Shown here: positions 1-13,062 of the stretch, piece after piece
Layout of the letters: the number at the start of each line of letters is the position of its first letter
How positions within the stretch are numbered: the first letter of the stretch is position 1
Assembly (NCBI RefSeq): GCF_004364775.1
Contig: NZ_SOAL01000007.1
Coordinates: 186,001 to 250,000, forward strand
Length of the DNA: 64,000 bases
Origin: Comamonas sp. JUb58
GTDB taxonomy: Bacteria > Pseudomonadota > Gammaproteobacteria > Burkholderiales > Burkholderiaceae_C
Direction: 5' to 3'
Notes under the pieces: generated by a model
What the model saw: only the letters and a program-made list of their open reading frames with translations
What the model was told of the DNA's origin: nothing
Database searches by the model: none
Position numbers and translations under genes: made by a program

Positions 1-370
1 GTGCTGGCAGCCGGTCGCTGAAGAACAGTGCCCCCAGAGCTGCTGAAAAAATAGGCATGGTATAGCCCAGGATGGCCGCGCGGCCGCTGGGCAGCAGCGG
101 AATCGCCACGATGATCAGCGTGTGCCACATCACCATGTTGAAAAAGCCCAGCACCAGCAGCGGGCCCCAGTAGCGGCGCTCCAGCCGGAAGGGCACCTTC
201 AGCACCACCAGGCCCAGCGCCAGCAAGGGCAGGCCGATCAGCATCGACAGCGCGCGAAAGCTCAGCGGCGGAAAGTGCTGCACCCCCGTCTTCATCACCG
301 GCCAGTTCAGCCCCCAGACCAGGGTCAGCAGGCACAGGATCACCAGTTGTTGTCGTGTCAGGCTAGGCAT
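1..370 (-). CDS. EamA/DMT-family transporter, 3' end outside window
   Basis: Inner-membrane drug/metabolite transporter of the EamA type; substrate unknown. The protein starts [20 protein letters not shown] and runs 123 residues before leaving the window. The N-terminal helix with the WGLNW motif and the following hydrophobic helices are typical of the first half of a 10-TM EamA protein. The start ATG is at 368-370, divergent from pyrF with 83 bp between them. A second EamA gene lies at 2449-3390. Family assignment is firm; the transported compound cannot be read from sequence. Confidence 0.8.
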   Translation of the reverse strand, partial: MPSLTRQQLVILCLLTLVWGLNWPVMKTGVQHFPPLSFRALSMLIGLPLLALGLVVLKVPFRLERRYWGPLLVLGFFNMVMWHTLIIVAIPLLPSGRAAILGYTMPIFSAALGALFFSDRLPA

Positions 371-453
371 GGGTTGCGATTGTGCCCGCAATCCCCGTGC
401 GACGCAGTCAGCCGTGCGCAGCCTTGGCAGTGCTAGCTTTTACAATAGCGCCC

Positions 454-1275
454 ATGCCTTTCATCGACCAGCTGCGCGCCGCAGCCACCCAAAACAACTC
501 CATGCTGTGCGTGGGCCTGGATCCGGAACCCAGCCGTTTTCCCGCCACGATGCGCGGCGATGCCAGCAAGATCTATGATTTTTGCGCGGCCATCGTCGAT
601 GCCACCCATGACCTGGTCAACAGCTTCAAGCCTCAAATCGCCTATTTCGCGGCGCACCGCGCTGAGGACCAGCTGGAAAAGCTGATGGCCCATATGCGCC
701 GCGTGGCCCCCCAGGTACCGGTGATTCTCGACGCCAAGCGCGGCGACATCGGCTCGACCGCCGAGCAGTACGCCAAGGAGGCCTTTGAGCGCTATGGTGC
801 CGATGCGGTGACCTTGTCGCCCTTCATGGGCTTTGACTCCATCACGCCCTATCTGCAGTACGAAGGCAAGGGCGCCTTCCTGCTGTGCCGCACCTCCAAC
901 CCCGGTGGTGACGACCTGCAGGCCCAGACCCTGGCCGATGTGCCCGGCCAGCCGCAAATGTTCGAGCATGTGGCGCGCCTGGCCCAAGGCCCCTGGAACA
1001 CCAATGGCCAACTGGGTCTGGTCGTCGGCGCTACCCGCCCGCAAGAGATCGAGCGCGTGCGCGCCGTGGCGCCGCACCTGCCGCTGTTGATTCCCGGCGT
1101 CGGTGCGCAGGGCGGTGATGCGGTTGCCACCGTCAAGGCAGCCCGCATCGGCGGCGGCCCGATCATCATCAACTCCTCGCGCGCCATTCTGTATGCGAGC
1201 AGCGGCGAGGACTTTGCCAGCGCGGCGCGTGCCGCTGCGATCAAGACCCGCGATCTGCTGAACGCGGTGGACTGA
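454..1275 (+). CDS. pyrF: Orotidine 5'-phosphate decarboxylase (type 2)
   Basis: Converts OMP to UMP in the last step of pyrimidine synthesis; cytosolic. The 273-residue length fits the type 2 PyrF family. The catalytic motif [10 protein letters not shown] lies at residues 93-102, and the phosphate-binding region near the C-terminus (PGVGAQGGD, then [10 protein letters not shown]) is intact. An open frame continues upstream, but the ATG at 454 gives the conserved start MPFIDQL. A TACAAT hexamer ends 7 bases before this ATG and no Shine-Dalgarno is visible, so the mRNA may be leaderless. A strong terminator follows the gene. Confidence 0.96.
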   Translation: MPFIDQLRAAATQNNSMLCVGLDPEPSRFPATMRGDASKIYDFCAAIVDATHDLVNSFKPQIAYFAAHRAEDQLEKLMAHMRRVAPQVPVILDAKRGDIGSTAEQYAKEAFERYGADAVTLSPFMGFDSITPYLQYEGKGAFLLCRTSNPGGDDLQAQTLADVPGQPQMFEHVARLAQGPWNTNGQLGLVVGATRPQEIERVRAVAPHLPLLIPGVGAQGGDAVATVKAARIGGGPIIINSSRAILYASSGEDFASAARAAAIKTRDLLNAVD

Positions 1276-1307
1276 ACTGCCTCCGCACCAAGGACGACAG
1301 GGTCCGC

Positions 1308-1340
1308 GCTGCATGCTGGCACGGACCCTGCTTCTTTTTC
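1308..1340 (+). terminator. Rho-independent terminator of pyrF
   Basis: CAGGGTCCG at 1308-1316 pairs perfectly with CGGACCCTG at 1322-1330, followed by CTTCTTTTTC. It separates pyrF from the downstream Bug receptor gene. Confidence 0.85.
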
Positions 1341-1430
1341 CGGGATGCTGCGCAGGGCCTCTGGGGTCGATACACAATGCGCCCTGCAGCTTTTCCTCTG
1401 ACGACGCCTCCACCGCCATAAGGATTCCCG

Positions 1431-2426
1431 ATGCCTCCTATGCTTTTCTCTCGCCCCCGCCGGGCGGCAACCCTCGGTCTGCTGGCATGGGCAGCCAGCA
1501 TGGCGGCAGGCGCGCAAGCGGCTGCGGACTACCCGAACAAGCCCATCACCCTGGTGATTGCCTACCCACCCGGCGGCAGCACTGATGCGGTGGGCCGCAT
1601 GGTGGGCACCGAGCTGGCGCAGCGGCTCAAGCAACCAGTGGTGATTGAGAACCTCGGTGGTGCCGGTGGCGCCATCGGCGCGCAGAAGGTGGCCCGGGCG
1701 CCGGCCGACGGCTACACCCTGCTGCTGGCGGCCAACAACGAGGTGGCGATTGCGCCGCTGATCAACAAGGCCATCAAGTACCGCGTGTTCGAGGATTTCA
1801 CGCCGATCAGCCTGGTGGCGACGCAGCCCATGGTGCTGGTGGCCTCGCAGGCCAGCGGCGTCAAGAACACGCAGGAGTTCCTCAGCCTGCTGCGGCAGAA
1901 CCCCGGCAAGTACAGCTACGGCAGCTCGGGCGTGGGCACGGCCCTGCACATTGCTGGCGAGATGGTGCAGCAGGCGGGCGATGTGACGATGACCCATGTG
2001 CCCTACAAGGGCGTGGCACCGCTGACCAATGACCTGCTGGGCGGCAGCCTGGAGTTTGGGGTGTTTGTGCTGTCCTCGGGCCTGCCGCATATCCGCGCCG
2101 GCAAGGTGGTGGCGCTGGGCACGACCGAGGCCAAGCGTTCCACGGTCACGCCTGACATCCCCGCCCTGGCCGAAACTTCGGCATTTGCCAAGGTCGATAT
2201 CAACAGCTGGTTTGCGCTGATGGGCCCGGCCAAGCTGCCCCCGCAGGTGCTTACGGCCTTGCGTGCGGCCATCGATGACACCCTGCAGTCACCGAGCTTT
2301 CGCGCCAAGCTCGAAGCCAGTGGCAATGTGATGGCCGCGCCCGGCCAGGACATGGGCGCTTTCCTGAAGGCCCAGGTGGCCAAGTACCAGCAGATCGTCG
2401 AGACCGCCAAGATCGAAGACCGCTGA
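1431..2426 (+). CDS. Bug/TctC-family tripartite tricarboxylate transporter receptor
   Basis: Periplasmic solute-binding protein of the Bug family, which is greatly expanded in Burkholderiales and binds small carboxylates. Signal peptide at residues 1-30 ending around AGAQAAADYP; then the family signature YPNKPITLVIAYPPGGSTD, and further on VVIENLGGAGGAIGA and the conserved PYKG. At 331 residues it is full length. A purine-rich AAGGATT lies just before the ATG. No tctA/tctB membrane genes are adjacent, as is usual for orphan Bug proteins, so the ligand is unknown. Confidence 0.93.
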   Translation: MPPMLFSRPRRAATLGLLAWAASMAAGAQAAADYPNKPITLVIAYPPGGSTDAVGRMVGTELAQRLKQPVVIENLGGAGGAIGAQKVARAPADGYTLLLAANNEVAIAPLINKAIKYRVFEDFTPISLVATQPMVLVASQASGVKNTQEFLSLLRQNPGKYSYGSSGVGTALHIAGEMVQQAGDVTMTHVPYKGVAPLTNDLLGGSLEFGVFVLSSGLPHIRAGKVVALGTTEAKRSTVTPDIPALAETSAFAKVDINSWFALMGPAKLPPQVLTALRAAIDDTLQSPSFRAKLEASGNVMAAPGQDMGAFLKAQVAKYQQIVETAKIEDR

Positions 2427-2448
2427 GCGCGGTGTTCTTCGGTAGGGT

Positions 2449-3390
2449 TTAGCGCCGCGCTGCCTGCAGCCAGCGGCCGCCCCAGACCACGACGACCAGC
2501 GCCAGCACGACACACACAGCGCCGGCCCATTGCCAGCCGGTCACCGTCTCGCCCAGCACCAGCATGCCGGTGGTCAGCCCGATGACGGGCACGCAGAGGC
2601 TGAAGGGCGCCACGCGGTTGGCGGAGTAGCGCTGGATCAGTTGGGTCCACAGCCCGTAGCCGACGATGGTGGCCACCCAGCCTAGGTAGGCGATGGATGC
2701 CCAGGCCAGCCAGGGGATCTGCTGCCAGGTGGCTGCATGCAGCCACTTGCCCACGCTGCCCTCGTCCAACCAGGCGCTCAGCCCGATAAAGGGCAGGATG
2801 GGCATCAGGCTGCTCCAGGCGATAAAGCCCACCGGGTTGTAGCTGGCATTTTCCTTTTGCGCCAGGCGCACCACCACGTTGGAGCAGGCCCAGGACGTGG
2901 CCGCGCACAGCACCAGCAGCAGGCCCGCCAAGGTGGTGCCACCGGCGCCATTGCTGCGCAACTCATTGATCAGCAGGCAGGCCAGGCCCAGCGCCGCAAT
3001 GCCCATGCCGGCCACCAGCGGGCGGCCGGGCCGCTCGCGCAGCAGCACCCAGGTCCAGACGGCCGTGAGAAACACCTGGGTCTGCAGCATCACGCTGGCC
3101 AGCGACGCCGTCATGCCCACCTTGAGCGCGGTGAACAAGAAGCCGAACTGGCCCACGCCCTGCAGCAGGCCAAACAGTACCACCCAGCGCCAGTGCACGC
3201 GCGGCGGCTTGATGAACAGCACCAGCGGAAAGGCGGCGCAGAGGTAGCGCAGGGCGCCCAGCTCAAACGGGGTCAGGCTTTGCAGGCCCCATTTCATGAT
3301 CACAAAGTTGATGCCCCAGACCACCACCACGACCAGCGCCAACGCGAGGTCAGTGGGGCGGAAGGGGACGGGGGAGCTGGAAGCAGACAT
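2449..3390 (-). CDS. EamA/DMT-family transporter
   Basis: 313-residue inner-membrane protein with about 10 TM helices and two EamA repeats (roughly residues 12-145 and 160-300). The first repeat contains VVVVWGINFVIMKWG, typical of the PecM/YdcZ-like exporters. Substrate unknown. It converges on the Bug receptor gene with a 22 bp gap. Start ATG at 3388-3390. Confidence 0.88.
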   Translation of the reverse strand: MSASSSPVPFRPTDLALALVVVVVWGINFVIMKWGLQSLTPFELGALRYLCAAFPLVLFIKPPRVHWRWVVLFGLLQGVGQFGFLFTALKVGMTASLASVMLQTQVFLTAVWTWVLLRERPGRPLVAGMGIAALGLACLLINELRSNGAGGTTLAGLLLVLCAATSWACSNVVVRLAQKENASYNPVGFIAWSSLMPILPFIGLSAWLDEGSVGKWLHAATWQQIPWLAWASIAYLGWVATIVGYGLWTQLIQRYSANRVAPFSLCVPVIGLTTGMLVLGETVTGWQWAGAVCVVLALVVVVWGGRWLQAARR

Positions 3391-3483
3391 GGCTGGAGGC
3401 GCTGGTGTGCGCAGCGCCGGATGTTATTCAAAGTTTTCCAGCAGTGTGCCAGCAAGCGCGGCTGCGTGCTGGCACTGCGCTAT

Positions 3484-4671
3484 TCAGCGCGAGCACCGCG
3501 TGGGCGACAGCGCCTCAGGCTGCACACCCTGGCCGGCCAGCGCCGGGTCCAGCGGCTCATGCAAGGCCAGGTTGCGCGCCAGCAGGCCGTAGCCATAGGC
3601 GCTCTGGATGCCGTAGCCGCCCTGCGCGGCCACCCACAGAAACTGCGGCGCCTGGCCATCCCAGCCGATCACCATCTCGCCATCGGCAACAAAGGAGCGC
3701 AGGCCCGCCCAGCTGTGGCTGGGGCGGCGGATGTCGAAGTGGCTGGCCTGCATGATGCGGTCAATGCCCTCGGCAATGTCCATCATCTCGGGCTGCACAT
3801 CATGCGGATGGGTGGCATCGGCATTGGCGGGCGAGCCCAGCAGCTGGCCGGCATCGGGCTTGAAGTACCACTGCTCGCCAATATCGATGACGGCCGGCCA
3901 GTGCTGGCCGTCCATGCCGTCGGGCATCGCAAAGGTGAAGGCGCTGCGGCGCTTGGGTGTGAGGCCAATCGCAGCGGCCCCGGCCATCTGGCCCAGCTCA
4001 TCGGCCCAGGCGCCGGCGGCGTTGACGACATGGAGGGCCTGCAGCGCGCGGCCATCGGCCAGATTGATCTGCCAGTGGCTGGTGCTGGCATCCCAGTGCA
4101 GGCTCTGCACCCGGGCATCGTTCCAGAGCTGGCCGCCGCGCCGGCGCATGCCCTTCAAAAAGCCCTGGTGCAGCGCATGCACATCCATATCGCGGGCGCC
4201 ATCGTCGGTAAAGCCGGCTTCCAGCACCTCGGTGTTCAAGGCGGGCAAGAAGGCTTTCAGTTCGGTCTTGTCCAGCCAGCTGGCGCCGGGCGAATGCTGG
4301 CGCGCCTCGTCGTAGGCAGCTTGCAGCGCGGGCAACTGCTCGGGCGTGGCCACATACAGCACGCCCCGGGGGCTGACCAGCGCATGCTCGGCAAAGTCAG
4401 CCGGCGGCTGCTCGTAAAACTGGCGGCTGGCCCGGGTAAGCGCTTGCACCTGGGCTGGGCCATAGTGCTCTTCAAACAGCGCTGCCGAGCGGCCGGTGGT
4501 GTGGTAGCCGGGCTGGGATTCCTGCTCCAGCACCAGCACCTGGGCGCTGCTGGCCAGGTGCCAGGCGGTGGCGCTGCCGGCCATGCCGGCGCCGATGACG
4601 ACAAAATCCCAGACGGCCGGGCTGGCAGCTGCAGAAGGGGAGGCTGAAGGGGAACTGTTGGGGGTATCCAT
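3484..4671 (-). CDS. FAD-dependent oxidoreductase (DAO family)
   Basis: Predicted FAD amine/amino-acid oxidase or dehydrogenase of the D-amino-acid oxidase fold. The dinucleotide-binding motif VIGAGMAGSATAW follows a low-complexity Ser/Ala/Pro N-terminus, and the second FAD contact, WAGLRSFVADGEMVIG, is near the C-terminus. I chose the ATG at 4669-4671 (MDTPNSS) because the longer frame to 4746 would overlap the divergent gene at 4714. 395 residues, the usual length. No signal peptide. Substrate not deducible; related proteins act on D-arginine, sarcosine or glycine. Confidence 0.85.
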   Translation of the reverse strand: MDTPNSSPSASPSAAASPAVWDFVVIGAGMAGSATAWHLASSAQVLVLEQESQPGYHTTGRSAALFEEHYGPAQVQALTRASRQFYEQPPADFAEHALVSPRGVLYVATPEQLPALQAAYDEARQHSPGASWLDKTELKAFLPALNTEVLEAGFTDDGARDMDVHALHQGFLKGMRRRGGQLWNDARVQSLHWDASTSHWQINLADGRALQALHVVNAAGAWADELGQMAGAAAIGLTPKRRSAFTFAMPDGMDGQHWPAVIDIGEQWYFKPDAGQLLGSPANADATHPHDVQPEMMDIAEGIDRIMQASHFDIRRPSHSWAGLRSFVADGEMVIGWDGQAPQFLWVAAQGGYGIQSAYGYGLLARNLALHEPLDPALAGQGVQPEALSPTRCSR

Positions 4672-4713
4672 GGTCAGCATGGTAAGGTCAGTGACACTTC
4701 GCAAAGGGCAAAC

Positions 4714-5862
4714 ATGAGACAGAAACAGGCACGCAAGGGTTTTCATTCATGGGCGCTGGGCGCCAGCTGGCTGCTTGCCGTCTGCGCCGCCAGCACTGCG
4801 CAAGCACAAACGGCGGCGCCCGCGTTGCCCAAGCCCACGGTGGTGGGCAGCGGCTATCTCAACCCCTGGGCCATTGCGCCCTTGCCCGACAAACGCTTTT
4901 TGCTGACCGAACGCGGCGGCAAGCTCTGGCTGCTCGATGCCGATGGCCGCAAGCAGTCCGAACTGCAAGGCGTGCCCAAGGTGGTCGATGCCGGCCAGGG
5001 CGGCCTGCTGGATGTGGTGGCCGACAGCCAGTTCGCCAGCAACCGCCGCATCTATTTCTGCTTCAGCGAAGCCGGGCCCCAGGCCGGCACCAACAGCACG
5101 GCGCTGGCCACGGCGCGTATCGCGACCGATGAGCGCCAGCTTGAAGAGGTCAAAGTGCTGTTCAGCCAGCGCCCCAAGGCCAAGAGCAATGCCCACTTTG
5201 GCTGCCGCATTGCCGAAACGCCCGATGGCAACCTCTTCCTGAGCCTGGGTGACCGCTTCTCCTTGCGCAACGATGCGCAGACCCTGAACAACCACCACGG
5301 CAAGCTGGTGCGCATCGCCAAGGATGGCAGCGTGCCCAAGGACAACCCCTATGTGGGCCGCCAGGATGCGCTGCCCGAGATATACAGCTACGGCCACCGC
5401 AACAGCCAGGGCCTGGCCGTGGCGGCCGATGGCAGCCTGTGGCAGCACGAGCACGGCCCGCAGGGCGGCGACGAGATCAACCGGCCCCAGCCCGGCAAGA
5501 ACTATGGCTGGCCGGTGATCACCTATGGCGAGGAATACGGCGGCGGCAAGATCGGCGAAGGCACCCAAAAGGCCGGCATGGAGCAGCCTTTGCACTACTG
5601 GGTGCCCAGCATTGCGCCCTCGGGCATGGCCTTTGTCACGAGCGACCGCTATGGCCCGGCCTGGAAAGGCAGCCTGCTGGTCGGTGGCCTCAAGTCGCGC
5701 AGCGTTGCCCAGCTGACGGTCAAGGACGGCAAGGTGACGGGCGAGAAGCGGCTCTACGAATCGCTCGGTGAGCGCATCCGCGATGTGCGCCAAGGCGCCG
5801 ATGGCCTGGTCTACCTGCTGACCGATGGGCCCGATGGCAAGCTGATTCGCCTGGTGCCCTGA
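4714..5862 (+). CDS. PQQ-dependent aldose sugar dehydrogenase family, periplasmic
   Basis: Soluble beta-propeller dehydrogenase of the YliI/aldose-sugar-dehydrogenase type, which oxidises aldoses with PQQ in the periplasm. Signal peptide MRQKQARKGF...AQAQT (about 32 residues), then LNPWAIAPLPDKRFLLTERGG, GHRNSQGLA and EHGPQGGDEIN, all conserved in the family. The last of these carries the catalytic/PQQ region. 382 residues, full length. No PQQ synthesis genes are nearby. Divergent from the FAD oxidoreductase with 42 bp between the starts. Confidence 0.88.
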   Translation: MRQKQARKGFHSWALGASWLLAVCAASTAQAQTAAPALPKPTVVGSGYLNPWAIAPLPDKRFLLTERGGKLWLLDADGRKQSELQGVPKVVDAGQGGLLDVVADSQFASNRRIYFCFSEAGPQAGTNSTALATARIATDERQLEEVKVLFSQRPKAKSNAHFGCRIAETPDGNLFLSLGDRFSLRNDAQTLNNHHGKLVRIAKDGSVPKDNPYVGRQDALPEIYSYGHRNSQGLAVAADGSLWQHEHGPQGGDEINRPQPGKNYGWPVITYGEEYGGGKIGEGTQKAGMEQPLHYWVPSIAPSGMAFVTSDRYGPAWKGSLLVGGLKSRSVAQLTVKDGKVTGEKRLYESLGERIRDVRQGADGLVYLLTDGPDGKLIRLVP

Positions 5863-5875
5863 TCGCCGCGCGGCA

Positions 5876-6349
5876 TCAGAGCTGGATCTTCATGCCCAGA
5901 TGGCTCGCAACAAAGCCGAGCCGCTGGTAGAAGCGCTGCGCATCTTCGCGCGAGCGGTCGGTCGTCAGCTGCACCACCTGGCAGCCCCGCGCCTTGCATT
6001 GCGCCAGCGCCCAGGCAAACAGCTGCTGCCCAGCACCCTGGCCGCGCAATGACGAGGTGATGCGCACCGACTCGATCTGGCCGCGCCAGGCGCCGGTATG
6101 TGAGAGCCCGGGGATAAACGACAGCTGCAAGGTTCCCACCACCTGGCCGTTCTGCTCGGCAACGGCCAGCAGCTGGTTGGCATCGGCCTGGATGGCGGCG
6201 AAGGCGCTGACATAGCGGCTGTCTGGTGGATCGCTCAGCACCTCGCGCGCGCGGCCCAGGCGGTCGTCGGCAAGCAGGGCGATGATGGCGGGCAGATCGG
6301 CCTGCGTGGCCGGGCGGAAGATCAGGTCATCGGGCATGGGTGCGTTCAT
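5876..6349 (-). CDS. GNAT-family N-acetyltransferase
   Basis: 157-residue acetyltransferase using acetyl-CoA. The acetyl-CoA-binding motif A (V-RITSSLRGQGAGQQLF, about residues 95-110) and the C-terminal RFYQRLGF are clear. It starts 3 bp after the stop of the DUF4272 gene at 6353 on the same strand, so the two are probably co-transcribed. Substrate unknown. Confidence 0.9.
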   Translation of the reverse strand: MNAPMPDDLIFRPATQADLPAIIALLADDRLGRAREVLSDPPDSRYVSAFAAIQADANQLLAVAEQNGQVVGTLQLSFIPGLSHTGAWRGQIESVRITSSLRGQGAGQQLFAWALAQCKARGCQVVQLTTDRSREDAQRFYQRLGFVASHLGMKIQL

Positions 6350-6352
6350 TTC

Positions 6353-7474
6353 TCAGGTGGGCATGTCCACATCATCCCAGTCGGCATGGGCAAAGCGCAC
6401 CAGCCAGTTGAGTGCGCGGTGGCGCTCCAGCACGACGCCAGGCAAGAGGCCATCGGGCGCGGGCTGCTGCTTGATCTGGGCATCGCGGATGCACCAGTGC
6501 AGGCGGAAGGTTTCGTCCAGCGCATCGAGCAGCTCGCTGGCGCTGCGCGGCTGCGCCTGGGCCAGCAGGGCCTGGCTGCTGCCGGCGTCCAGAAAGCGGC
6601 GCGTCAGCGGGCCCACATCGCAGATGCTGTCAGGGAAGGGCAGCGTCTGCTGCAGGCCCAGCGCCCAGGCAAAAACTGCCACGCATTCATAGCGCCAGCC
6701 CATGTTGGCGATCAGTTGGGCCTCAGGCGCTGGCGTTTGCATGAAGGCGCGCTCCTGCGGCGACCAGGCTGCGGCGGCATCGGGCAGGCGCGCGAGGATC
6801 TCGTCGCTGCTGAGCGCCTGCTCGCTGGCCAGCGACTCGGCGCGCACGGCGGCCGCCAGCACCGCAACCGCACGCGCGGCGATCTCTTCGGGTGTGCGCA
6901 GCTGCAGCTCGGCCTCGGCCAGCACCGGCGGCAGGCTGGCGGGGCTGCGCAAGCCATGGGCTTGCAGTACCGCTTCGCTGCGTGCCTTGCGTGCCAGCGC
7001 GTCGGGCAGGCTGGGCAGCGCGGCCTCGGGGTCCGCGGCCTGGCCGGCGGCATTGAGTAGCTCTCGGCCTTGGGTGTCGAAAATGCTGGCGTCGGGCAAA
7101 AAGGAAAGGGCATTGGCGCGCTGCGCCCAGGCTAGGTAGGCGGGCCAGGCCGCCTCGCTCACGACCAGGCTGACCTGCTGCTGCACCCGCTCGATATGGC
7201 GCATCAGTCCGTAGCGCCGGGCCGTTATCTCGCCATCGCCACGGCTGAGCACATGCTGCACAAAGCCTTCCAGGTGCGGCGCAAGCGCCGGGTCGCTGGC
7301 ATCGCGCTGGGCCAGCAGCTGGTGTTCAAAATCCAGCGGCGGCAGCACGCACACCGTGGCGTAGGCGTTGACCAGCAGGCCCTCGCTCTGCGGCGCAGCC
7401 GGGCTCGAGGCCGGGCTGGCTGCCGCTGGGGCCTTAGTGCTTTTGCCGAGGAGGCGCTCCAACCATGCTTTCAT
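6353..7474 (-). CDS. DUF4272 domain-containing protein
   Basis: 373-residue protein. The middle part (about residues 165-250) shows the DUF4272 pattern: AVLQAHGLRSPASLPP followed by LRTPEEIAARAVAVL. No catalytic residues or membrane segments are evident. The N-terminal linker is Ala/Pro/Ser rich. It lies 57 bp downstream of uvrA on the same strand and just before the GNAT gene, so uvrA, this gene and the acetyltransferase may form a transcript. Function unknown. Confidence 0.7.
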   Translation of the reverse strand: MKAWLERLLGKSTKAPAAASPASSPAAPQSEGLLVNAYATVCVLPPLDFEHQLLAQRDASDPALAPHLEGFVQHVLSRGDGEITARRYGLMRHIERVQQQVSLVVSEAAWPAYLAWAQRANALSFLPDASIFDTQGRELLNAAGQAADPEAALPSLPDALARKARSEAVLQAHGLRSPASLPPVLAEAELQLRTPEEIAARAVAVLAAAVRAESLASEQALSSDEILARLPDAAAAWSPQERAFMQTPAPEAQLIANMGWRYECVAVFAWALGLQQTLPFPDSICDVGPLTRRFLDAGSSQALLAQAQPRSASELLDALDETFRLHWCIRDAQIKQQPAPDGLLPGVVLERHRALNWLVRFAHADWDDVDMPT

Positions 7475-7530
7475 CTCTGAGCCTTTGCGGTGTTTGGGTG
7501 GGCTCGATACTACTGCAGGCGGATGACAGC

Positions 7531-10680
<3,150 letters not shown>

Positions 10681-11006
10681 GTGGGCGTCAAGATCCAAAA
10701 CCCCTCATGATAGCCAGCCTGCCCGTTCGTTGTGCAATCTCCCGGGTATCGCTGCACATGCTTTGCGGATAAACCGGGCGCAGCCCCAGGGGAGCGGCCT
10801 ACAACTTGCGGCCAAAACCGATGTAAGGGCTTGCTGCAGCTTTGCACCTAGCTATGGTTTCTGATGCGCGGGTGGGCGCTGAGATTCCGTCTACCAGCAG
10901 GGCTTGCGGCTGCGCTCTACACTTGCCGCTGGCGATCGTCGCCATCCGTCCCTTGTTTGCCTGCGTATCGCCCTTGTCTCTCACTTCTGTTTCTTCTTCC
11001 ACGGCC
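10681..11006. other. Intergenic region between divergent uvrA and MFS genes
   Basis: 326 bp without a convincing gene. It must hold the promoters of both flanking genes. I looked for a CTGT-N8-ACAG SOS box for uvrA and found none. Confidence 0.5.
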
Positions 11007-12206
11007 ATGCTGCCGGCCGAGCGGCGCGCCAGCTTCAGCCTGGCGCTGATCTTTGCATTGCGCATGCTGGGCCTGTTCCTGGTGCTGCCGGTGTTTGCGC
11101 TGGAGGCCCACAAATACCCTGGCGGTGATGACCCGGCCCTGGTCGGGCTGGCCATGGGCGTCTATGGCCTGACCCAGGCCGTCTGCCAGCTGCCGCTGGG
11201 CATGGCGTCTGACCGCTATGGGCGCAAGAAAGTCATTGTGCTGGGCCTGCTGGTGTTTGCCGCCGGCAGCCTGATCGCCGGCATGGCCGGTAATCTGCAT
11301 ACCTTGTTGCTGGGCCGGGCGCTGCAAGGCGCCGGCGCGGTGTCCGCCGCCGTCACGGCGCTGCTGGCCGACCAGACCCGCGATGTGGTGCGCACCAAGG
11401 CCATGGCCCTGGTGGGCGCCAGCATTGGCCTGATGTTTGCGCTGGCGCTGGTGCTTAGCCCGCTGCTGGTGGTGCATATAGGCCTGAGCGGTCTGTTCTT
11501 GATGACCTGTGGATTGGCGCTGGGCGGCATTGCCGTGGTGCTATGGGTGGTGCCGCCGGAGCCGCTGGAGCACCGGGGCGGCGCACGCAGTGGCCTACGC
11601 GAGGTGTTTCGCCATGCCGACCTGGTGCGCCTCAATGCCGGTGTCTTTGTGCTGCACACGGTGCAGATGTCCATGTGGGTGGCCGTGCCCGCGATGCTGG
11701 TGGCCGCAGGCCTGCCCAAGGCTGAGCACTGGCAGGTCTACCTGCCGGCTGTGGTGCTGTCCTTTGTGCTGATGGGCGGGCTGTTTGCACTGGAGCGGCG
11801 CGGTTACCTGCGCGGCGCGCTGCTGGGCTCGATCGCGCTGGTGGCCCTGGTACAGATGGCGCTAGGCCTGGTAGCGACCTCGGGCCATGCGCCCACGCTC
11901 TGGCTGATGGGCGTGCTGCTGTTTGTCTTTTTCTGCGGTTTCAATGCGCTGGAGGCCACGCAGCCCAGCCTGGTCTCGCGCATGGCGCCAGCATCCTTGC
12001 GCGGTGCCGCGCTGGGTAGTTACAACACCTTGCAATCGCTGGGCCTGTTTGCCGGTGGCGCGCTCGGTGGGGTGCTGACCCGCTGGGGCAGCGTGACCGA
12101 TTTGTTCATCGCCACCAGCGCCTTGGCGCTGCTGTGGCTGGTGCTGACCTGGCCGCTGCAACCGCAGGCCCGCACCGTGGCTGGCGCTGGCGCTGCACAA
12201 AAGTAA
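11007..12206 (+). CDS. MFS transporter
   Basis: 399-residue major facilitator with about 12 TM helices. The loop 2-3 signature appears as GMASDRYGRKKVIVLG; helix 4 carries GRALQGAGAVSAAVTALLAD, typical of drug-exporting DHA1 members. The open frame extends upstream, but the ATG at 11007 (MLPAERRASF) gives the normal family start. Placement between uvrA and ssb is common in Comamonadaceae and does not imply a repair role. Substrate unknown. Confidence 0.9.
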   Translation: MLPAERRASFSLALIFALRMLGLFLVLPVFALEAHKYPGGDDPALVGLAMGVYGLTQAVCQLPLGMASDRYGRKKVIVLGLLVFAAGSLIAGMAGNLHTLLLGRALQGAGAVSAAVTALLADQTRDVVRTKAMALVGASIGLMFALALVLSPLLVVHIGLSGLFLMTCGLALGGIAVVLWVVPPEPLEHRGGARSGLREVFRHADLVRLNAGVFVLHTVQMSMWVAVPAMLVAAGLPKAEHWQVYLPAVVLSFVLMGGLFALERRGYLRGALLGSIALVALVQMALGLVATSGHAPTLWLMGVLLFVFFCGFNALEATQPSLVSRMAPASLRGAALGSYNTLQSLGLFAGGALGGVLTRWGSVTDLFIATSALALLWLVLTWPLQPQARTVAGAGAAQK

Positions 12207-12397
12207 GCGCTGGCTGGGAATGCGGCAGGCCTGTCAGGCCCCGTTGCAAAATCTGCGGCCACCGGGCGATAAATTCCTGGCCGCTTTGGGGTAGGATACG
12301 CCCCTGAATCACAGTGATGGGCGCTTTGAAGGCTGCAATGCCTGCAACACTGCCAACGCATAGTAGGCGCCCATTTTTCAAAGGAAATACCTGAACC

Positions 12398-12988
12398 ATG
12401 GCATCCGTCAACAAAGTCATCATCGTCGGCAACCTCGGCCGCGACCCTGAAATCCGCACCTTCCCCTCGGGCGACCAGGTAGCCAACGTCACCATCGCCA
12501 CCACCGACCGCTGGCGCGACAAGAACAGCGGCGAGAACAAGGAAGCCACCGAGTGGCACCGCGTCGTATTCAATGGCCGTCTGGCTGAAATCGTCGGCCA
12601 GTACCTGCGCAAGGGCAGCCAGGTCTATGTGGAAGGCAGCCTGCGCACCCGCAAGTGGACCGACCAGGCCAGCGGCCAGGAGCGCTATGCGACGGAAATC
12701 CGCGCTGACTCCATGCAAATGCTGGGCAGCCGCCAAGGCCAGGGCGGCGGTGGCGGCCAGGGCGGTGGTGATGACTACGGCTATGGCGACAGCGGCTACG
12801 GCGACCAAGGTGGCGGCGGCGGTGCACCCGCAGGCAACTACCAGCGCCGCGCCCCAGCACCGGCCATGGCCCCAGCAGCCGCACCCCGCCAGGCGCCACC
12901 TCCCCGTCCAGCACCGGCGCCAATGCCCGCGCCGGCCCCACGCGCTGCGTCGGGCTTTGACGATATGGACGACGATATTCCGTTCTAA
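12398..12988 (+). CDS. ssb: Single-stranded DNA-binding protein
   Basis: Essential ssDNA-coating protein of replication and repair. OB-fold at residues 1-110 ([20 protein letters not shown]), then a Gly-rich and Pro/Ala-rich linker, ending with the acidic interaction tip MDDDIPF that recruits partner proteins. 196 residues. AAGGAAA upstream serves as ribosome-binding site. A strong terminator follows. Compare the phage protein at 49962-50633, which ends with a similar tip. Confidence 0.97.
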   Translation: MASVNKVIIVGNLGRDPEIRTFPSGDQVANVTIATTDRWRDKNSGENKEATEWHRVVFNGRLAEIVGQYLRKGSQVYVEGSLRTRKWTDQASGQERYATEIRADSMQMLGSRQGQGGGGGQGGGDDYGYGDSGYGDQGGGGGAPAGNYQRRAPAPAMAPAAAPRQAPPPRPAPAPMPAPAPRAASGFDDMDDDIPF

Positions 12989-13013
12989 AAAGCACCTGTG
13001 CTGATTTGTCAAT

Positions 13014-13048
13014 AAAGGTCCCTGGCGCGTACGCTGCGGACCTTTTTT
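13014..13048 (+). terminator. Rho-independent terminator of ssb
   Basis: AAAGGTCC at 13014-13021 pairs with GGACCTTT at about 13038-13045, ending in a run of six T. Confidence 0.85.
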
Positions 13049-13062
13049 AATTGCCGTTGACA

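Noticed and set aside
10681-11006. SOS box for uvrA
   Set aside because: No CTGT-N8-ACAG or close variant was found in the divergent promoter region.
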